From the NCBI RefSeq assembly GCF_020921035.1, contig NC_063151.1, forward strand, positions 17,676,934 to 17,740,933: a stretch of 64,000 bases of DNA. Reading direction: 5' to 3'. Every line of letters starts with the position of its first letter. Position 1 is the first letter of the stretch. Positions 60,606 through 64,000 of the stretch are shown in pieces. A program made the position numbers and the translations under genes. Source of the DNA: Rhodamnia argentea (taxonomy: Eukaryota; Streptophyta; Magnoliopsida; Myrtales; Myrtaceae). The notes under the pieces were generated by a model that was not told the origin of the DNA, searched no databases, and saw only the letters and a program-made list of their open reading frames with translations.

Positions 60606-63480
60606 GGAGTAACCAAAACGAGAAAAAAGGACGGCAGATTCCAGGTATGCCGACAGTTGCTTTATGCAATCTAAGTTCCTGAAACTATTTTATATGCAAA
60701 TCACTTAGATAAATTTCCACGGCAGCACATAAGATAAAAGAATAAAGAAAATGAAAAAAAAAAGTTGCAAATCGGACCATGATGAATTTATCGAGAGAAT
60801 TACCAAAAACAATTCTAAATATATTATAATTGTTCCCACTCAGTCCTAATTTTTTTCTTCTAATTGAGTTATAAATTTTTTGTAATTGTGTCAATTCACT
60901 CCATTTGACTAACCGTTGCTGACGTGATAAAATTTTAATAATATGTTAATTTTTTTAAATTTTTTATATTTTAATGATTTTTTTTCCATTTTTTTTTTTG
61001 TTGGTTTGGGCAATTGTAACAATATAACGGCCCTTTTGCATGGTCAGCACTTTTTGGTAATTTTTTCCGAATTTATCTCAAGGTGCACAAAGGGGCGAAG
61101 TGCATGTGCGGACCTCAAGGGCTCGTGTTGTTGGTGAGACCTCCGCTAGATTAGCATAGGTGTCACAGATTTGAGCGGGGACGCCTGATCGCCGCCCATA
61201 TCTATTGGTGAGGTCATGGCCCTCACCTCTCAATAGCAAGGTCGACGAGAGTCGCCTCGCTAATGATGACCACCACCCAATGGCCAGTCCGACGAGGCCG
61301 CGAAATTAGAATTGACGTGATGGAGGTTCCGTTTATTTAGCAGAAAATAAATTATTTGAATAAAATTTTCGCAAAAATGATCATTTATATCTCTTGCAAA
61401 TATGAATGAATCATAAATATTTGAACATAAATAATTGACGATAATGAAAATATTTTCTCGATGATAAAAATATTTTTTATTGGTTAATTATTTTAAACGA
61501 TACAAGTGATTATTTTTAATATATATTATAAATTATTTATTTTTCAGGAAACAAATGGGTCTCTAATTTAAACTTTCGCGGGTTCATGTAATGTGATTTA
61601 CTGGGAAAGCATCTAATTTCAGGGCGGCGCATTGTCACTTTTCAGCATTTTGTGCTCTACAATATTCAATGGGTGATATAACAAGTTTTGGAAACCGCAA
61701 TATGGATTGTGACACCCAACTCCCCCATGAATTAACAGAGGGGGTTATCAGCAATATGCATCATTCAATAGAACTTACTAAATCTGCAAAAACAAACGCG
61801 ATTTGAGTATCTATTTATTTTTAGAGTGGTTGGTAGTGGTTATACTAAGGATTACTGATTCCAAAAGTTTGGAATTGGTAAACGGACGGTACGATCTAGG
61901 GTGTGGAGATTTCGCTGTCCGATGATATATCCAAATTTTTAATAAATAAAAAAAGATAATATATCTAAAGTCCCGCACCAGGTACATTATATGCAAGGTA
62001 CCAACAAAATATGTTAGGGAAAACATTGGTGGCAAAGCTTTTAAAACGATCCTGGCGCGCCACAATTTTTACAAGCCGATCACTTAAGTAGCACTCCAGT
62101 GACTTAATTTAATGGAAAATCTGATATTATACTAGTCATTCTAATATTTAAGAACTTGTCGAAGTCCAATTTTTTACGTCAACTAAAGGGCAAATGGAGA
62201 TTTCGTTCAAAAATGATATTAAAATATAGTTTTACCATCCCAAAGTTGGGGCGCATTGCGCATGCTAATGGAAAAAAATAACGGAGAATTTAAGACCGCC
62301 GCAAGTAACAATCTATAGAATGTATTGTAACAATTGACAAATCTGTGACAAAAGCATATTATCTCCAAAATTCTTTGGGTTTTGCGTAATTATAGTTATA
62401 AAAATAAAAATAAAAAATTAAAAAAAAAAAAGGGAAAAGAGGGAGTCAGGGGCGGAAAGAAGGTTCACTGGATGTTGCCATTGCCGTTGCCGTTGCTTGC
62501 TTCTCCAACCAAGGAGTGTCCTTACTTTTGGGGACGATGACGTTGGTGGTCATAATTAATTGCACAGCGACGTTCCTTCGTGACGTAATCAGTGACGTTT
62601 AGTTAATTGATTAACTAAACACCCCCAGCTTCTTAGTTAAAATATGTGGAAAATCCTACCATACACTTGCTCAGCTACTTTATTTTATGTTGGTTTGTAT
62701 AGTTTTTTTTTAGGGCGGGTGACCTAATTTATCGGTGGGGAGCCTTGGTAAAATGACTGAGTCCGAGAGGCCTACGCGAGTAGGTTCATGTCCAAGAAGA
62801 GAATTGCTTGTTACGCCTGTCCAAATCGTGCTTCTAACCTTATCGGCGATGCTAGAAAATTGAGTTATGTAAGTATTAACTGATGGGGTCATGTCGTGCG
62901 GCATCTAATGTTTACCGGACTGCGATGGCTAATTTGAACCGGTTATAGCATGATTAAGGATATGAAGATGTTCCTTTTCAATAAGGCTCTTATGCTGAAT
63001 TTGAATTCTTAAAGATGTAAAGTCATTTATTTTTCACTTTCATTTATTCTATTCCCTCTCTTTATCTCTTATTAACATATCCATTTTCCTTAGTTTTTTT
63101 TTATAGGTAATCCATACTAAAGAATAACATGAACATCAAAATCTAGGGTTTCGCTTCTTCTTCTTTTTTTCTGGTCGAACAGGTTTCACTTTAGAAACGG
63201 GTAAATATGGATTTTTAGTAAGGTTTTGAGGGCAAAATATGTAACTAAATTAATTAAACCTTTATTATTTCAAAAATGCTGAAAGCCAATATTGATCTTT
63301 CGGCCTTCCAAGACCGACATTTGGCCAAATGCCCATTGAAAAGGCTTGTCAAATACCCCCGCATTTCTTCATGGCACTTTAAAGGCGCAAAGCACCTCGC
63401 TAAATCTGAACCAAATGCACGCTTAATGTTTGATTTTTTTTCTTTCTTTTTCTAACATGCTTCATTTCATCGTTCCAAAA
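60606..63480. other. Intergenic DNA with MITE remnants
   Basis: A MITE related to 42754-42986 lies at 61329-61557 (ends gtttatttagcagaaaataa and gtttcctgaaaaataaataa, reverse complement). The GC-rich patch at 61080-61310 is probably the centre of another MITE. No gene recognised. Confidence 0.4.
61329..61557. mobile_element. MITE of the 42754 family
   Basis: About 25-bp imperfect inverted ends and an AT-rich centre with taaacgatacaagtgattattttt, similar to the element at 42754-42986. Confidence 0.5.
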
Positions 63481-64000
63481 TTGGGTACAAAGCCGGTGTA
63501 GCTACGATCAACCTATGAAACCTCCTTCAGCCGTTAGGTTTTCTCTCCTCCCCAATAAAGCGCAGCTAACCTCCCTCTTTTCGTAGGGTTTTTTTCGAGG
63601 GGGAGAGAGGAACCTCTCTTTCCCCCCCCTCCTCCTCGCCTCTCTTCTCTCGCTCTCTTCAAATTTCTATATCCTCATTTTTTTTTATATTTTCTTTGTT
63701 AATTTCGCGGAGTTTTGCCCGGTAGGCTTAGAAGTTCGAAATGTGAGGGCCTCGAAAGAATGTGCTATTCTGAATTTGCTTGCTCGCTCCGATTCCGGTG
63801 CTTGCTCCATATAATCGAGGGTTGCTTTTCTACTGTTTCAGCAGTTGGCTTGTCTGAAAGTTATTTTGTGATCAATGATATCTATTTTGCTAGTCTTCTC
63901 CCTCGATCTAGAGTTAGATTGAGATTTGAGTGTTCTTCTATTTCAATTTAGAAATAGATTTGAAATTTGCAAGGCATTATCTGTGCTTTTTCAACTTGTT
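63481..64000 (+). promoter_or_regulatory. Possible promoter and 5' leader of a gene beyond the window
   Basis: Telo-box-like ttagggtt/gtagggttttt stretches are followed by a strongly CT-rich leader (63600-63665), then by T-rich DNA of intron-like composition. This is the usual build of housekeeping gene leaders in plants. No start codon with a recognisable protein is seen before the window ends. Confidence 0.35.

Overview
The window is nuclear DNA from a flowering plant, most likely a eudicot. It has spliceosomal introns, a plant-only phytocyanin gene family, an R2R3-MYB gene, a chloroplast-type tetrapyrrole gene, a plant-type tRNA-Phe, and a dense load of plant DNA transposons. The species cannot be named from the sequence alone.

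Layout. (1) Positions 1-33300 hold a tandem array of two-exon phytocyanin-like genes: intact copies at 233-847, 23095-23942 and 30559-31261, a nonsense-mutated copy at 18905-19766 and a 3'-end fragment near 32966-33084. They share promoter blocks and 3' flanks, so whole units were duplicated. All have lost two of the residues that bind copper in classical phytocyanins. (2) The promoter of the second copy is split by a 13.5-kb Mutator-like element (MULE, 5258-18730) with about 103-bp terminal inverted repeats and a perfect 9-bp target duplication. It carries a decayed MuDR-type transposase gene, a decayed plant mobile domain (PMD) gene, and two large arrays of a 127-bp repeat in opposite orientation near its ends. 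A 2.2-kb solo LTR is nested in the PMD gene. (3) A Copia remnant (20900-22455), a second truncated and inverted MULE relic (24187-27207), several MITEs and a short MULE-type MITE in the promoter of the fourth gene fill the rest of the array. (4) Positions 33300-39400 look like decayed long-terminal-repeat and simple-repeat DNA with no supported gene.

(5) An R2R3-MYB gene of the MYB44-like type lies on the minus strand at 39435-40142, with a foldback repeat just upstream. (6) 40456-46100 is AT-rich and rich in nested MITEs. (7) A tRNA-Phe(GAA) gene lies at 46136-46208 on the minus strand. (8) A nine-exon uroporphyrinogen-III synthase gene spans 48438-54548 on the minus strand; its reading frame closes exactly at 299 residues. 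(9) A Pack-MULE-like element (56262-60355) has captured pieces of two unrelated genes, complex I subunit NDUFB8 and the clock regulator XCT, and is itself split by a decayed hAT transposon. (10) The last 4 kb is intergenic, with a light-responsive-promoter-like cluster near 60540 and a possible 5' leader of a gene beyond the end.

The host genes are not an operon-like set; each has its own promoter. The most interesting structures are the composite MULE with its opposed higher-order repeat arrays and PMD cargo, and the two-gene Pack-MULE.
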